A stretch of 64,000 bases of DNA from Ancylostoma caninum (GCA_037903475.1 JBAJFG010000041.1:1798001-1862000), one strand, 5' to 3'; counted from the first letter of the stretch, positions 23,264 to 35,772 are shown. The notes: a model not told the origin generated them from the sequence alone. Made by a program: numbers and translations.

Positions 23264-26200
23264 TCACGCATTCACAGAGTCCACCACTTCGGCTTTCCTG
23301 CGCCGTAGATTGCGATCCTGAGCGTCCTCTTTAGTGACTCCGACTTCTTTCATATCCTTGCTAACGGTGTCCTTCCATCGTTTTTTTTTTCGGTGCGCCG
23401 ATGGGACGCTTGCAGGTAATTTCCATTTCCAAGGCCTGCCTGGTAAGGTGTTGCGGTGGTCTTCTCAGGACATGACCAAACCATCGCAACCGCTGTTCAC
23501 ACAGTTCTAGCTGTATGGGCGCCATCTGCATCAATGCTCTTATCTCCTCGTTCTGCACCCTACACATCGCCTAAGTCCACATGCCCATCTAAGCATGCTC
23601 ATCTCAGCCATGTTCAACGTTCGTGCGTCTTCAACACTACACCGGTCAACACTCACTGCCGTATATCATTGCCGGCCTCACAACAGCGCGATAGATCTTC
23701 AACTTCAAGACCCCAAGCACTTTTGATCGCAGAGAATTCCGGTTGATTCCCTCCACTTCAATCATGCGCAGGCAATTCGTCCTCTAACTGCTGCGTCCAC
23801 CATTCCGTCAGCGCTCAAGACGCTTCCCAAAGAAATTTCTCGGCTAGTGTAGAAGCAGTACCGTTTGTTTCCGAAACGTCATCATCATCCTATACACTGC
23901 TCATGACCTCGGTTTTCTTCAGATTCAACTTCAAAACCGCGTCTGCAAGTGCTGATAGCCACTTCTGGATCATGAGAGTTCTGCTCTCGAATCTGCTATT
24001 AGAGCTACATCATCTGCATAGAGCAGTGTGTATTGCGGGACCTCTAGGAGATGTTTTACCAATGTGTCAAGTATCATAATGAAGAGGAATGGGCTCAATG
24101 CTGATCCTTGGTGCACTCCTAATGTTATGTGGAACTGTGATTTTGTTCCATGTGAAGTGCGCACACTTGCTGTTGATCCGTCATATATGACTTGGACAGT
24201 CCTCACCATGTAATCCGAGATGCCTCGTTCTCTCATTGTCTTCCAAAGCACTGCGCGCGGAAACCTGTCATATGTTTTTTTCCAAATCCAGAAATGCGAC
24301 AGCATGGTTTGTTCTTTTCGCGGTACTTTTCCATCATTTGACGGGCGATAAAGATGGCAAGAACCATCGATGGTTGTGGGATGAATCCAAATCAATCCGG
24401 AGCAATTTCGACCATATCTCTCAGTCGCATGTCCAGGAGGCGTGCGTAGATCTTCACCGTATGTGAGATGAGCTTGATAACTCTACCGTTCGCATAGTCC
24501 ATCACATCACCTTTTCTTTTCAATATGGGCACTACGATGCTGTCTCTCCACGCTTCTAGGATTTTCGCGGACCTCTTGATGTTGTTGAAAAACTTGGTCA
24601 GCCACCGCAAGCCTAGTTCGCCGAGTGACCTCTACGCTCTCACTGGGGTACTGTCTGGACCTGATGCTTTACCACCTCTCATTTTCTTCACCGCCTTTCT
24701 CACCTCATCAACAGCCGGTATCGGCCCAGCTACTGGTTCCGCTGGAATCTTTTCCTTTCTTGGGAATTCATTGTTCAGCAGATGCGCAGAATAGGCTCTC
24801 CACAGCTCCATGACTGCCACAGGGTCCCTCGAGACTTCACATCTTCGCTCTTGACAGCTCTGACTTCAGCTACATCTAATGATGCTCTGTAGCGTGCTTT
24901 CGCTAGCGGGAGCTTTTCAGACTGTGAGCTCTCTAGCTTTTTTATGCACTACTGCTGCAACCTTCGCATCCTTATTTCTCAATTTTACTCACCCAGTGCC
25001 GAGTGCGACTTGTTCTTCTGCCAGGCTTCGTACGCATCCTTCCTAGCCTTAACCACTCTATGCAGTTCTTCGTTCGAGAGCCACACTGCTCTGTTCCTCG
25101 TTTTTCTCCTCTAGTTTCCCCTAATGTGTCCCTCGCGCACTTCAGAATGGTACTCGTTGCGTCAACCCATGCATAGTCGATGGGACCAGAGAGATCACGC
25201 AGATTAGCGGTGCTGATCCTTTCGCACAACTTTTTCTGTGTTTTGCTTGTCAGTTTTCACCACCGAATTCATCGTTTCGCGTTACCTTCAGTTTGATTTG
25301 GCAAGAGCATGCATATTAGCTACGTACATCTATAGCTATATATAGCTAGCTAGCATACGAATGGTCGACATTGTCCCGCTATCTATTCTCGAGGAATCGA
25401 CTTCTCATTTCTGACCGTTTTCAGTGCAGACCTCCTAGCCAAGACGTAATCTTTCTCACTTTGAGGACTTCCGCTACTGCACGTGATCTTTTGAGACTTT
25501 CTTTTGATGAAGAAAGTGCTTGTTATAGCGAGATCACGCGCTTCAACCAATTCAGTCATCTCCTTCCGTTCTGGTTACGACTTCCAAAGCCACTTCCTCC
25601 ATTATTCTTTCTAATCCTTCTTAGTCGTGGCCAACACGACCATTGAAGTCTGCTCTAATAGTCAGATAATCACGTTAAAGTACACTTCTAATCACATCAT
25701 CGAGCTCATCATGGAATGTAGCCTTCTCGACCTCGACGCACCCACACTGAAGAGCGTACACAGACACCACTGTCCAAAAGCCGTCCTAGGTAGCGATCCG
25801 TAGGGGAATGACCCTGTCGCTCACTCAGGTAACGGACGAGATATGGTCTTTTAATAGTGCCTCTACTACTATCGCCACCCCAGGGGTTTTTACAGTTTTT
25901 AGCAAATTGCGGCGCTGTGCGAGAAGTCACTCTCAGCGAGCTAACTTCTCGCCTTCCAACTCGCGTCGGGGTTGCCATGAAGGACGCTGCTCGTTGCAAT
26001 TAACCCATTGACGACCGCGCGCATTTCTGCGTGTCTGGCGCGTTGGACCAACGCCCCTTTCAAATGTTGGCACCCGCGGAACCCCACACTGTTATGGTGA
26101 GATAGTTAGGACCAAAACCGATCTTTTTGCGAGAATAATTTGAAATCCAGAAATTTTAGAAGGTTACTGGTATCAGCGGACCAGAAATGGAGAGAATCTA

Positions 26201-26935
26201 AACGCTTCTGGATTCCATTAAACTGAAAGAACTTTGTAAAAAGTGTTCTGAGTGCTATAATGGAATGCTCAGAGAGTATACATGTTCGTATGGCTCTAAC
26301 CTGACCTATATGGAAGTGAAGATGTAGCGAATGCGTTTCTATGTAAGAAATGAGGCTTTTACCCAGACTGTTCCCATCCAATACGTACCTATTTCAGATG
26401 GGAATGCTGCAGAATACTTCGAAAATAAGGTCCAGTACTTGATAGGAAGGGCGCGGCTCACCGATGAGCCGCGCGGTCGTCAATGGATTAAAGGGAAGTT
26501 AAAAGGGAAATTCAAGTTCCTTCCGTATATAAAGGGGCACACATCTGTTCCTACACTCGGACAGTTGTCTGCACAAGTTGTGTGGAGGTAGTCACCCTGG
26601 AAATAAAAGAAAACAAAAAAGAAGCAATGTATGAATCACAACCCTTGCGGCAGCAGAAAACGTTCGATTTGCCGCGTTGACGCAGCGGCAAAAATGCCTC
26701 AGAGCATTTCTTGACGCAGCTCGCAATGCGAGCCGTCAAAACTGTAAAAACCCCTTCATTCTTCGTCTCAAACCCACGGTAGAACAGTTTGATGCCGTCT
26801 CCAATTTCTTTGGCTTTGCAACCATTTCATATTATTTCCTGTAGGCATAGAACATGAATTCTTCTTCCTTTCATGAAGTTTGCGATCTATCTTGTCTTAC
26901 CGATCAGAGTTCCGATGTTCAAAGATGCAACCCGA
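23264..26935 (-). pseudogene. Endonuclease-reverse transcriptase pseudogene of RTE-B
   Basis: From high to low coordinates: ASLNIGTLIGKT start of the endonuclease (about 26896-26930), DGIKLFYRGFETKNEGV (about 26745-26800), the core WTVVSVYALQCGC and RADFNGRVGHD (about 25610-25790), the linker GGKASGPDSTPV (about 24635-24670), RT motifs DSIVVPILKRKGD, HQGSALSPFLF (about 24075-24115) and the catalytic YADDVALIAD box (about 24000-24035), then the RTE C-terminal LRWFGHVLRRPP motif (about 23450-23490) and a Lys/Arg-rich end at a stop (23264-23266). Multiple frameshifts and stops are present. The catalytic YADD is intact, but the gene cannot make one protein. Confidence 0.85.
26000..26491. mobile_element. 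TTAA-type MITE, family D, nested in RTE-B
   Basis: TTAA borders at 26000-26003 and 26488-26491, with inverted ends CCCATTGACGACCGCGCG and CGCGCGGTCGTCAATGGA. The ends differ from the AGGCAG type, so this is a different TTAA family. It interrupts the endonuclease region of RTE-B. Confidence 0.75.
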
Positions 26936-27403
26936 ACTAACGTCTTTAGCCATGGTCGGTCGTCTCTCGCTGGCCGTCACTTTTTCACCACAGGAGGCGG
27001 GCTCGCCTTCTGCAGGTCACTTCCGGATGACGTCTTAGCTTTTACTCTTTTGCATATTGAACCTTACATGTTTATGTGGCAGTAGCCTCCATCAGCCGGC
27101 CTGTCATCCTGGGCCTGACGCTGGAATTACGTAAAAGGTTGTTTTGATAACCGTGCTATCTGATCGCACAGAACGAGCACCTTGTTCATAGAGGCGGTCC
27201 AGACCCCACTTTCCCAGTTAGCCGTTTTTCTCCGGCAAGGTCTTTTATCGATGGTCAGGTGCCACACCCCACGCCCACTTGCAAAACTTAGGCATAGTGG
27301 GATCGCTCGTGGTCCACAGGGATTACTCCCTGCCACCATCCGCCACCCGGTGGACGCGCTCGGTAGCTAGGGCGAATTAATAGGAGAGAAACTACGCATC
27401 ATT

Positions 27404-28706
27404 CAGTAACCTTAAAACTTTCTGATTTACTACAGTGACAAATGCAAACGGATTGCAAGGATTCCTGTTGTCGATGGAGTAACACTGATTACGATTGGCC
27501 TTGTGTAACGAATACATGCGTACTACAACCCTTTTCAGAAATGCTCTTTGTTTCAGTTTTTTTGGAATTTCAAGGCTTCAGCTTTTTCATTCCCTGTCCT
27601 CTTAGCTGCAAATCTATCTAACAAGGAAAGGATACCAGATTTCTGTGGCACTTCAAAATGGAATGTGCCTCATAATGTGAAGTTTGCCATGCTGATCTCG
27701 ACTACGTTCTCGATTGGTGCTGAATACTACGGCGCAAAAAGAAATAACCTTGTCTGTGCAGTACATTCGAACGTTCAATTTCTGCATCCACCTCCCGTGA
27801 CCTCACAAAATAGGTGTTTTTATGCAGAATTGATGCAGAATTCGCGATCGGCAGCTCCAATAAAAACCCGTATGCAAAATTTCAGCGAAAAGAAAACAAA
27901 AATTACGATTAGACACATCCACCTTGATCAACTACTACTTCTACCACTTACGAGGAAATGATCATTGGGTATAGGGTAGTTTAGGCATCTCGCACAATCC
28001 ATCCAACTTTTGCACAGAGGGGTAGTTTCAGGTGCAAATCACGTTTATCAACATTTCTTTGCACGCCACTAACATTTTAGTGTCAAAATTCAGCAATTTT
28101 ATTCAGTTTTCCGTAGTAATTGCTGCTAATTCTGACGCAAGCCTATAAAAATGGAGGGACGTCACAAAATGAATATCATATTCCTGTTCAGCACTTCATG
28201 TAACACTATTATGGAAAATTTCGGAGAAAAGGAATTCCTTGAAAATTTGGGCTCACGTCATCAGCAGTTCCACTGTTAACAGAGTTAGGGTAGATCATTC
28301 AAAATGCTTCCAAGCTTCCAGAATATTCAATTGTGAGTGGAAACACTTGTAAAACTGCATAGATGGATTTTCAGAGGGAAGCAGTAGGTGGGAGAAAAGT
28401 GCAAAATTTCGAGCTCAGAGGGGAATTGAAATTAGGAGAGTATCCACTAGAACTAAGACATCACTGCACCACACCATCCTTGATTTACGGGAGGTGCCTT
28501 AATCTATGAGTACCTCCTTATCATGCGCGTTTGGAAAAACGGGCATAACTAATAATTGAGACGAGAGTGAATCGAGATCAAGTTGGTTTCGAAATCAGTA
28601 CTTCGAGATGCACAAAGCGGTCTACACTCGTCACAGTAGTAATAAATGATCAAGGCGCGATTCTGTAGTCGTAGTGATGCATTTTTCGCTGGCATTTTGC
28701 ATACAG
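27404..28706. other. Noncoding stretch with weak exon-like signals
   Basis: A frame after a TTTACTACAG acceptor (about 27437) reads about 20 codons to a stop. The 137-codon frame at 27548-27961 shows no recognisable domain. Nothing is firm. Confidence 0.3.
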
Positions 28707-28775
28707 GGTTATTTGGACAGCTGATCACGAATTCTCCTCCCGTTTTGATAGCAATCCCTCCTTTGTGGAGTTATG
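28707..28775 (+). CDS. Candidate internal exon, unidentified
   Basis: After TTGCATACAG the frame reads WTADHEFSSRFDSNPSF and continues to the good donor GTAGGT at 28776. The composition looks like protein. I do not recognise the family. Its exit phase does not match the candidate exon at 29022 unless a weaker upstream donor (GTGGAG, about 28763) is used. Confidence 0.3.
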
Positions 28776-29021
28776 GTAGGTTGATGCAGTAACTGCGCGC
28801 GTACATTGAGCGCGACGCGAAAACACATTCAAGATCAGCATAGTCAACTTCACATAAGGAGGCAAATCTCATTCTGAACTGCCACAGATATCTGGTATCC
28901 TTCGCTCGTTAGCTTTGTGCTGATCATAAAGTACATATATCTATAATGGAAGCAATTGAGCATTTGCAGATGTGAGAGGAAACGTATATAAAAGACGTAG
29001 AACTCTTATACATATTTACAG

Positions 29022-29111
29022 GAGGAACTGTTAGTCAACATCGCTCGTGGTGTTTGCGTGCTTTCTCGTACGTGTAGAGAAAACTTATGCAATACCATAG
29101 ACAAGCTGGTG
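29022..29111 (+). CDS. Candidate internal exon, unidentified
   Basis: A 90-base, phase-0 frame lies between a strong acceptor (CATATTTACAG) and a strong donor (GTGAGTAA). It begins EELLVNIARGVCVLSR and ends NTIDKLV. Both splice sites and the amphipathic helical look suggest a real exon of a gene whose other exons are separated by repeats. No family recognised. Confidence 0.4.
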
Positions 29112-29259
29112 GTGAGTAAACTGTAAATCATTCTAATGTTGCTACTTCTTGATTGGATTTCATGTGCAGTGCATGTGTGTACGAGGGTATGGTTGTGTAT
29201 GCGCGTACTTGTTCAGTGTGAGGTAGCAAGGGAGAAGCTAGCAGGCGCACCTATCTATA

Positions 29260-31055
29260 CAGTGCGTATCATAAATATACGGGCACCCCAACATAGCGAA
29301 TTCTGCTTTCTCGCGCACTAATGACAAAATCCATTGAGACCAATCAATTCAGCTGGCCCGAAAACCATATTCCACCATATTTCAGGTTGCGAAATGGAAA
29401 AATTAAGTGTAACCCGTGTTTGGCCCCATCTTGCAGTGTATCATAATTATAAGGGCGCCCTCAGTAAAAAATTAATAAAATCATCTGCATAACCGAAATT
29501 CCCTATCTCAGTTTTGCAATAGGCATTGGCAAGTGTCCCTAAATCAAAATTCCATTATCAAGAGGATCGGAGCCTTCTGAGGCAGAAGAGGCGCAAATAA
29601 GAGCTCCTCACTATGCTGGCCTCTGTGTCGGCAAGATCTTCAACCGAGTTGCACGGAAATCAAACACCATTGAAGCTGTCGTGCAAGATTCTGACTCTTA
29701 CGGTCAGAAGAAAAGATCTGAGAGGTCTAGCGAGCTGTAACCGCAAGAAGAGCCCCGGACAGAACGGATAGTTCCGAAATAATGGCATCTACCAACGGGG
29801 TTTGAGCCAATTATCAACTTGTTTCGTTTGTTGTCATGCTCATAAGCTCAGGGAGTCTCATAAGATCGCACGGCTATAGTTCGCCGGGAAGAACATGGCG
29901 AAAGACTGGTCAAGGTTACGCATTATTCTTTGGAGCTTCTGAATACCAAACATTCGTGTTCAAATGATGTTCTCTGATGAGAAAAGGCTTTATTTATTAG
30001 GGTGTAAGACATGAATTCGCGTTAGTGGGCCGAATAAAAATTATTTTAAAAATGGTGGTACAACACCTCGGTCCGAGATGTATCCGTGGTAGGTATCAGT
30101 GACCCTTCGCCAAGTTTTGCCCAGAGTACTAGGACCTCGTTCAATGAAATCGCTGCGCTATGAGGCAAAACGGCTACTCGTCCAAATTCTGACTCCGGCG
30201 CGGTTTTTGGACTTCTCTTTTCCAAGAAAAGCTTTTTGGATAGAAGCAAGTGATGGCCTGATAGCGCCAAGTCTAACAATAAGCTACATGGCGAACATAA
30301 GCACGACTTCCTAGCCTGGATTAAGAGGTAACGGCGATTGAAAATTCGATCGACATTCGAAATTTCGGTTCAGTTACCCACTGATAGGGTATTTTAAAGG
30401 GGTCGCTTTTTACATGAATATGATCTAGGAAGAAAGCAAGTATTCTATAAATGTTCAGATTGAAGTGTTGCGGGATTCTGCTTTTGTCTTTCCCTGTTTG
30501 AGGTCGCATAACACACGAGTGGAAAATCCATAATTTTGGTCGATCGCTTTCAAAAATTCTTTTTTCTTTCTTTTTCTTTCTCGGCTATTGGAATCTATTC
30601 AACAGTTCACATATGCTCAGATGCGCCATGAATTGCTTCTTAGGAAGTGTCAAATATTCTAGGATAGGTGGTCACTGACGAGTCCATTGAGGCGGTAGAA
30701 AACAGCGCGCATCCATAGTTTTACACCCTAATAGATGAAAATATTCTAGGATAAATGGTGTTTTGCAATAGGTACTTTCCAGTGCCTATTGCAAAACTGA
30801 GATAAGAATTTCCGAGTATGGAGATGGTTTTACTCATTTTTTACCAGAGGGTAACCGTATGGTTATGATATACTGCAAGATGGGGCCAAACAGGGGCTAT
30901 GCCTTACTTTTCCATTTTGCAATCAGAAGTATGGCTCATTACCGGAGCAGGGTTCTCGTGCCCGCCGAGTTAAATGGTCCCAAAGGATTTTGGCATGAAT
31001 GCGCAAGTCAGAAACCGCCCTTTTTGAGGTGCCCGTATATTTGTGATAGGCACTG
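29260..31055 (+). mobile_element. Tc1/Tc3-like transposon with long inverted/direct terminal repeats
   Basis: TA borders (29258-29259, 31056-31057). The outer terminus CAGTGCGTATCATAAATATA (29260) is inverted at 31031-31055. A second copy of the terminal motif lies about 175 bp inside each end (29434-29460, about 30849-30875), giving an IR/DR arrangement like Tc3, Minos or Sleeping Beauty. The flanking arms are similar over about 270 bp. A short block at about 30705-30738 (CATCCATAGTTTTACACCCT) recurs near 5866. Confidence 0.8.
29560..30310 (+). pseudogene. Tc1-family transposase remnant
   Basis: The N-terminal DNA-binding region survives as KIFNRVARKSNTIEAVVQ and YGQKKRSERSSEL (about 29630-29740), matching the Tc1 pattern of an RS-x-T-x-I helix followed by YGTKKRSGR. 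MFSDEKRLYLL (about 29967-30000) is the first catalytic Asp region. Stops and frame changes separate these, and the rest of the DDE domain is not clearly readable. Inactive. Confidence 0.6.
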
Positions 31056-31180
31056 TATAAGGCAAAAAGATTGACGCGCCATACTGTCCGATTATCTCAT
31101 TACCGTTGCTCAACTTTTTATTCATTCGGTGTTTACTTATCTTTATCCCTATTTTTGAAGACAAGATTCAGAGGATTGTG

Positions 31181-31372
31181 TCACCCAAGGGATCGCGCTC
31201 TGTGTTCGACGTCAACCGAACATAGGCTAACTGCTGAGCGCAAACGTCGAAAACCACATACGTTACGACGATCTTTGAGATTCTTCACCAGTGGACGAGA
31301 GGATTCATTCATTATCAAAAGCTTGGTGAGGGTACGGCACGGTTTTGCAACATGGCAACACTTGTTCATTCG
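31181..31372. repeat. Fragment of the 15275-15998 TTAA element
   Basis: This stretch resembles 15790-15955 in reverse orientation (TTCGACG, then a GGGT-ACGGCACGGTTT segment, then a CAACA end). No TTAA termini are visible, so it is a solo internal fragment. Confidence 0.5.
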
Positions 31373-31492
31373 ATAGTAGCTAGTGCTTATGTGCTATCTT
31401 AACTTCTCGTACGCTTTCTCTAGTAATCATGCAAGGAAATACGTCGGTATGGAATTTTACTCAAAAAACAGGGTTTTTGATGGTTTTTGCAG

Positions 31493-31570
31493 ATTTCAAA
31501 TACATCCCTAGAATCATCTCGTCGAGTAGGACCGAATTCTGTCTATACCCCGAAACCTATCATAAAGTGA
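31493..31570 (+). CDS. Weak candidate terminal exon
   Basis: A 25-codon frame follows a strong acceptor (GGTTTTTGCAG) and ends at TGA (31568-31570). It is short enough to be chance and has no recognised similarity. Confidence 0.15.
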   Translation: MSNTSLESSRRVGPNSVYTPKPIIK

Positions 31571-31983
31571 CACATCGCCCCCAAGGAGTGTGATGGTCAA
31601 CGCCCTCATCGTGGAAGGACCTCTGAAAAAATGAGGTTACCGTAGCAACATAGGAAAGGAAATACCATGAACACAGACACACCGTATTACTTGCAACCAG
31701 TGGCGCATGCAGAAAGGGACCGGGAATGAGCGTGGGAAAAATGTGGTACCCGCTGCTTCGGGGACATAGAGGGAAAGTAAAAAATCATAAAAAATCGGTT
31801 CAAATATCAGAAAGTAATAATATTGTACGGATACCATCGATGGAAATGCACTGAAAGGACTCTCTTGTGGCTTGAACATGCCAATGTAACAGTGATATTC
31901 GAGATTCAATAACGCCGCATGGAATCGTTTATTGATGTTGAACGCCGCAAACATCGCCACATCCACCGATCGAGTTTGTACTT

Positions 31984-32641
31984 CCATTATCCCGAATTCA
32001 ATAACGATTTCGACGAATACTATTTGGTTGGCACCCCACGGAGTATTGTCATCCTAATATTGCTGGATTTTCCATTCACACCCACATTCTCCAACCCAAT
32101 ACATATAAGGGACGTCAGAAAGCTGATTGCGGCTGACCACCAGTCGGATCTGATGGACGACGCTTGACTGACTCCTCGGATGCACTGGTCGGCTACGGCC
32201 CTCCTCTTTTCTTCTCTCATATTCCACATTCCTCGTGTTTTTCTCTCCTTGAAGTTAGCTTAAGCTTCCTCAATCATCTTCGCTGTACACTTCCTGTTGG
32301 TGTTGCTTCTTTCCCTAGATATGCTGGCTAAAGAGAATCTGAATTAAACCCTTCTCATTTGTTCTATTAATGAGATAAATATCTTTTCAAAACTTGTGTT
32401 AAATCAAAAGAATAGAAGGGCAAATGTCACTTTAAATTTGGAAAAAGGATCTGTTGCACTCTGCTAACTCATGTCGAGATGCCATTCACTGGAATTCGCC
32501 TGACTGTTTCTAGACAACCTGACAGTCCCTGAGCCCAAGATCGCCGTACAGTGATTGATCCATGCTGTTTCTTTTCCCTACAGCCAAGTCCATGCCAAAT
32601 TTGTTGGTTCTATCCACAGTTTCGGCACGCGAGTTTGATCG
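31984..32641. repeat. Segmental direct duplication, copy 1
   Basis: About 658 bp almost identical to 34277-34930 in the same orientation, ending sharply at CACGCGAGTTTGATCG. The left edge fades: GAATTCAATAACGAT is shared, with divergence upstream. The protein-like frame FHYPEFNNDFDEY at its start and a CCAGTCGGATCTGATGGACG segment suggest it derives from a retroelement or gene I cannot name. Confidence 0.8.
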
Positions 32642-34276
32642 GGTTTAGTGTTTGGTTAAGGCCTCGCCGTCAAGGTCGTGCGTTTTTCTTACATCCGAAG
32701 TAAGGAACCCGGCGGCGCGCCTTACAATATTTATGCAAATATAACAATAAGCAACTAGAACCAAACTAATGCACGATTTTTACACGATATTTATTCATTT
32801 TATGAAGCAGTTGTGGGGGGATTCATGGAGTTTCCGGCGGCTGGCATAGTGATTCCGGCGTTGTTATGATATCTTCCGGCGACGGCGACAACGTCCTTAC
32901 ATGGAGGTTCTGGCTCTTTAGATCTGGCGTTTTTGCAAGGCTTACATGAAGATTTCGGTTTTTCTATAACATCGTACATGAAGGTCCTAGCGTTCTATAT
33001 CAATTCAATAACTAGCGTTCAGCGTTCAATAACTTCCATGGAGTTCGAGACAGCACTCCTCCCTTCTTCCCCCATCTTCTTCTTTTGTTCGGATATCATA
33101 AAAAAATCCTATCCTTGCCTCTTCCATTTTCATGTATCATTCACCCATCAATCTACCTCACACCCTCAATATGTCTCCATCTATACGAAGATCCAAGTGT
33201 CCATCTACCCATTAACTGACCATTTTTTAAACAATACCGTAGGAATATGCCTTACGCTAGGTCGTTCGCCTCCTCCACTCGCTCGTGAGAGATTTTTTTA
33301 TATTTTTCTTGGGGCTATTTTGAGTGGGAGGCACCAAATTTTTGGGGGAGCTCTGGAGCAACCAGGAGGAAATCTCCAACGGGTATTAGATTTCAGGAAG
33401 TAGCTTTTTGAGCGAGTATAAAGAAAACCTGGCCAAGTGGGCGCTCGCCTCTCTCCCAAGTAATTTTTTAGGTCGCATCCATTGCGACGCCTTTAAGAAA
33501 AGCGCATTCCCTGTGTTTGAAAGCTAACTAATCAAATTTCCATTTATGGATGAACCTTTTGACCTCGTTGTCCTCATCAACCACAGTTTTGCCGGCTGCA
33601 ATATTACCAGACCTGCCGATGACGTGAACGTATGGCACCGTACTGAGGCTTCTCAACTAACAGTGACGTCATACGATGCAAAGAACGCCACCAGTCATCT
33701 CCTCTTACAGCACTCTTAGAAATTCCATCACAAGTAAAAGTTTTCAGGAACAGGAGAAAGGGCAATTGAAGTTTCTTGACAATTACACACACTTGATCGT
33801 ATGCTTTGGTATTCCACACAGTGTCGCAAGGACTCTGCTACCTATATATCTTATAGATGGTACAAAATTGGAATACCAACATAGCCAATCACGACACGTT
33901 GCCGTGGAACCGAACGGTTAGTGAGCTGACCAAGAAACTCAAGAATGCCGCACCATTCAGCAACTTCCCTGACGAACTGCACAGGACGACACAAGGAAAG
34001 GACTCGAACAGGGCGAAGGAATTTTTCCCGCATGACTCTTCCCGAGATCAGAAAAGCAATCCAAGACTCCCAGGAATGTAAGGAAGAAAGAAATACCATC
34101 CGAGCCATTAATGCACTCATACAAAGAGATTAACCAGTTGGAAAAAGAACTCAGTGAGATGAAGACAGTGCAAAGAAGACCAGTCCCCCTGATACCACCT
34201 CGACCAAGGAACAGATTCCAAACGAAAGGCGTCTTCAACAGGACCCTTACAATCCGTGCAACGTTCGGTTCCCAAT
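32642..34276. other. Spacer between duplicated segments
   Basis: No gene is recognised. At 33945-34240, adjacent frames read through a Lys/Glu-rich, coiled-coil-like stretch (QLEKELSEMKTVQRR and an arginine-rich PPRPRNR segment), which could be a decayed gag-like region. I cannot assign it. Confidence 0.3.
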
Positions 34277-34930
34277 CCATTATCTCGAATTCAATAACGA
34301 TGTTGACGAATAAATGTCGGATGGAATCCCACGGAGTTATGTCATCCAAATATTACTGGATTTTCCATTGACACCCACATTCTTCAGCCCAATATAAGGG
34401 ACGTCAGAAAGCTAATTGGCGCTGACCACCAGTCGGATCTGATGGACGACGCTGGACCGACTCCTCGGATTCACTGGTCGGCTACGGCCCTCCTCTTTTC
34501 TTCTCTCATATTCCACATTCCTCGTGTTTTTCTCTCCTTGAAGTTAGCTTAAGCTCCCTCAATCATCTTCGCTGTACACTTCCTGTTGGTGTTGCTTCTT
34601 TTCCTAGATATGCTGGCTAAACAGAATCTGAATTAAACCCTTCTCGTTTGTTCTATTAATGAGATAAATATCTTTTCAAAACTTGTGTTAAATCAAAAGA
34701 ATAGAAGGGCAAATGTCACTTTGAATTTGGAAAAAAGATCTATTGCACTCTGCTAACTCATGTCGAGATGCCATTCACTGGAATTCGCCTGACTGTTTCT
34801 AGACAACCTGACAGTCCCTGAGCCCAAGATCGCCGTACAGTGATTGATCCATGCTGTTTCTTTTCCCTACAGCCAAGTCCATGCCAAATTTGTTGGTTCT
34901 ATCCACAGTTTCGGCACGCGAGTTTGATCG
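34277..34930. repeat. Segmental direct duplication, copy 2
   Basis: Partner of 31984-32641, offset about 2.29 kb, with only scattered substitutions. Confidence 0.8.
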
Positions 34931-35403
34931 CGGCTGCCACCGATGTTGGAGACTGTGACAATGAACAATGAAACATTCGCTTCCGTTGGGCACATGTAGC
35001 TTATAGGAACAAGGAATTGGGAGACCATACATTATTAAAGGTAGGGAGAGATCATTCAATGGTTTTTTTTCGGAAAATAATTTTATCGGCTTTATTTATC
35101 GTCAGACAACGGTGATCGATACTATCTTTAGTTATCCGACTGAATCGGACTGTGCACTATAAATGTGGCTTTAGTTGGGAAACTACCGTGATCGGAGAAT
35201 TATTCTTTCTCGTACGTACAGCCGCTATATGAACAAATCACTCTCTAGCTAAGAAAGATAGAAGTGAGCTGCTCAGAAAAAAACTGCGAAGTCGATATTT
35301 ATCTATCGGTAGCAATAGCGCTTTCCTACCGCCAGCGTGGCAAATTTCCACAATTAGAGAGATTCTAATGATGAGTGGAGGATGGTGCAAACGCATCATT
35401 TTG

Positions 35404-35772
35404 CAGGGTGGGCCAGAAAAACGGTAACAATGAAAAACAATGAAAAGTACACCTAGAAAAAGAATGAATTTCCATCTACATCTCTAGCACTCTCCTCTTA
35501 TTACGACACAACGGTTGTTGGTTCAGAGGTATTTTCAAAGGTCTGTTTACATGTTTTTCTTTTTTATCTTACAGTCACATGTGCATACACCCGTGACAGA
35601 TGCAAACGTAAGAAAATTCTAGCCCACCCCGGAATTAAAGGTGACTTGTGAACCGGAGCACTATTGCGATGAAATGTTGCGGAATTACGTTCCAACCCGG
35701 TTTAACATCAAGGCAGAACATGCTCCTGTGAAGAAAAAGTGCGCATTATTACCGTATTTTTGGCCCGCTCTG
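35404..35772. mobile_element. Small TIR element (about 370 bp)
   Basis: The left terminus CAGGGTGGGCCAGAAAAACG (35404) is matched in inverse at the right terminus (to 35772, ATTTTTGGCCCGCTCTG) over about 30 bp with mismatches. A 45-codon protein-like frame inside (about 35640-35775) overlaps the right terminus, so I treat it as chance. Confidence 0.5.

Larger units (their letters stand above)
23225..27403 (-). mobile_element. RTE-type non-LTR retrotransposon (RTE-B) with 17-bp target-site duplication
   Basis: The direct repeat AGAAACTACGCATCATT occurs at 23225-23241 and 27387-27403 and brackets the element (23242-27386, minus strand). The coding order is endonuclease then reverse transcriptase. 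The duplication fixes both ends of an apparently full-length insertion. Its age is indicated by many frameshifts and by a TTAA MITE at 26000-26491; further foreign sequence may lie at about 26492-26740. RTE-B differs in sequence from RTE-A, so it is a separate family. Confidence 0.85.

Noticed and set aside
24525..24794. Plus-strand frames within 23.2-25.7 kb
   Set aside because: They are antisense shadows of the minus-strand RTE-B reverse transcriptase, whose motifs are unambiguous.
33945..34240. Possible gag-like coding region
   Set aside because: Lys/Glu-rich frames with coiled-coil character, but no zinc knuckle, protease or RT nearby; too weak to assign to any retroelement class.
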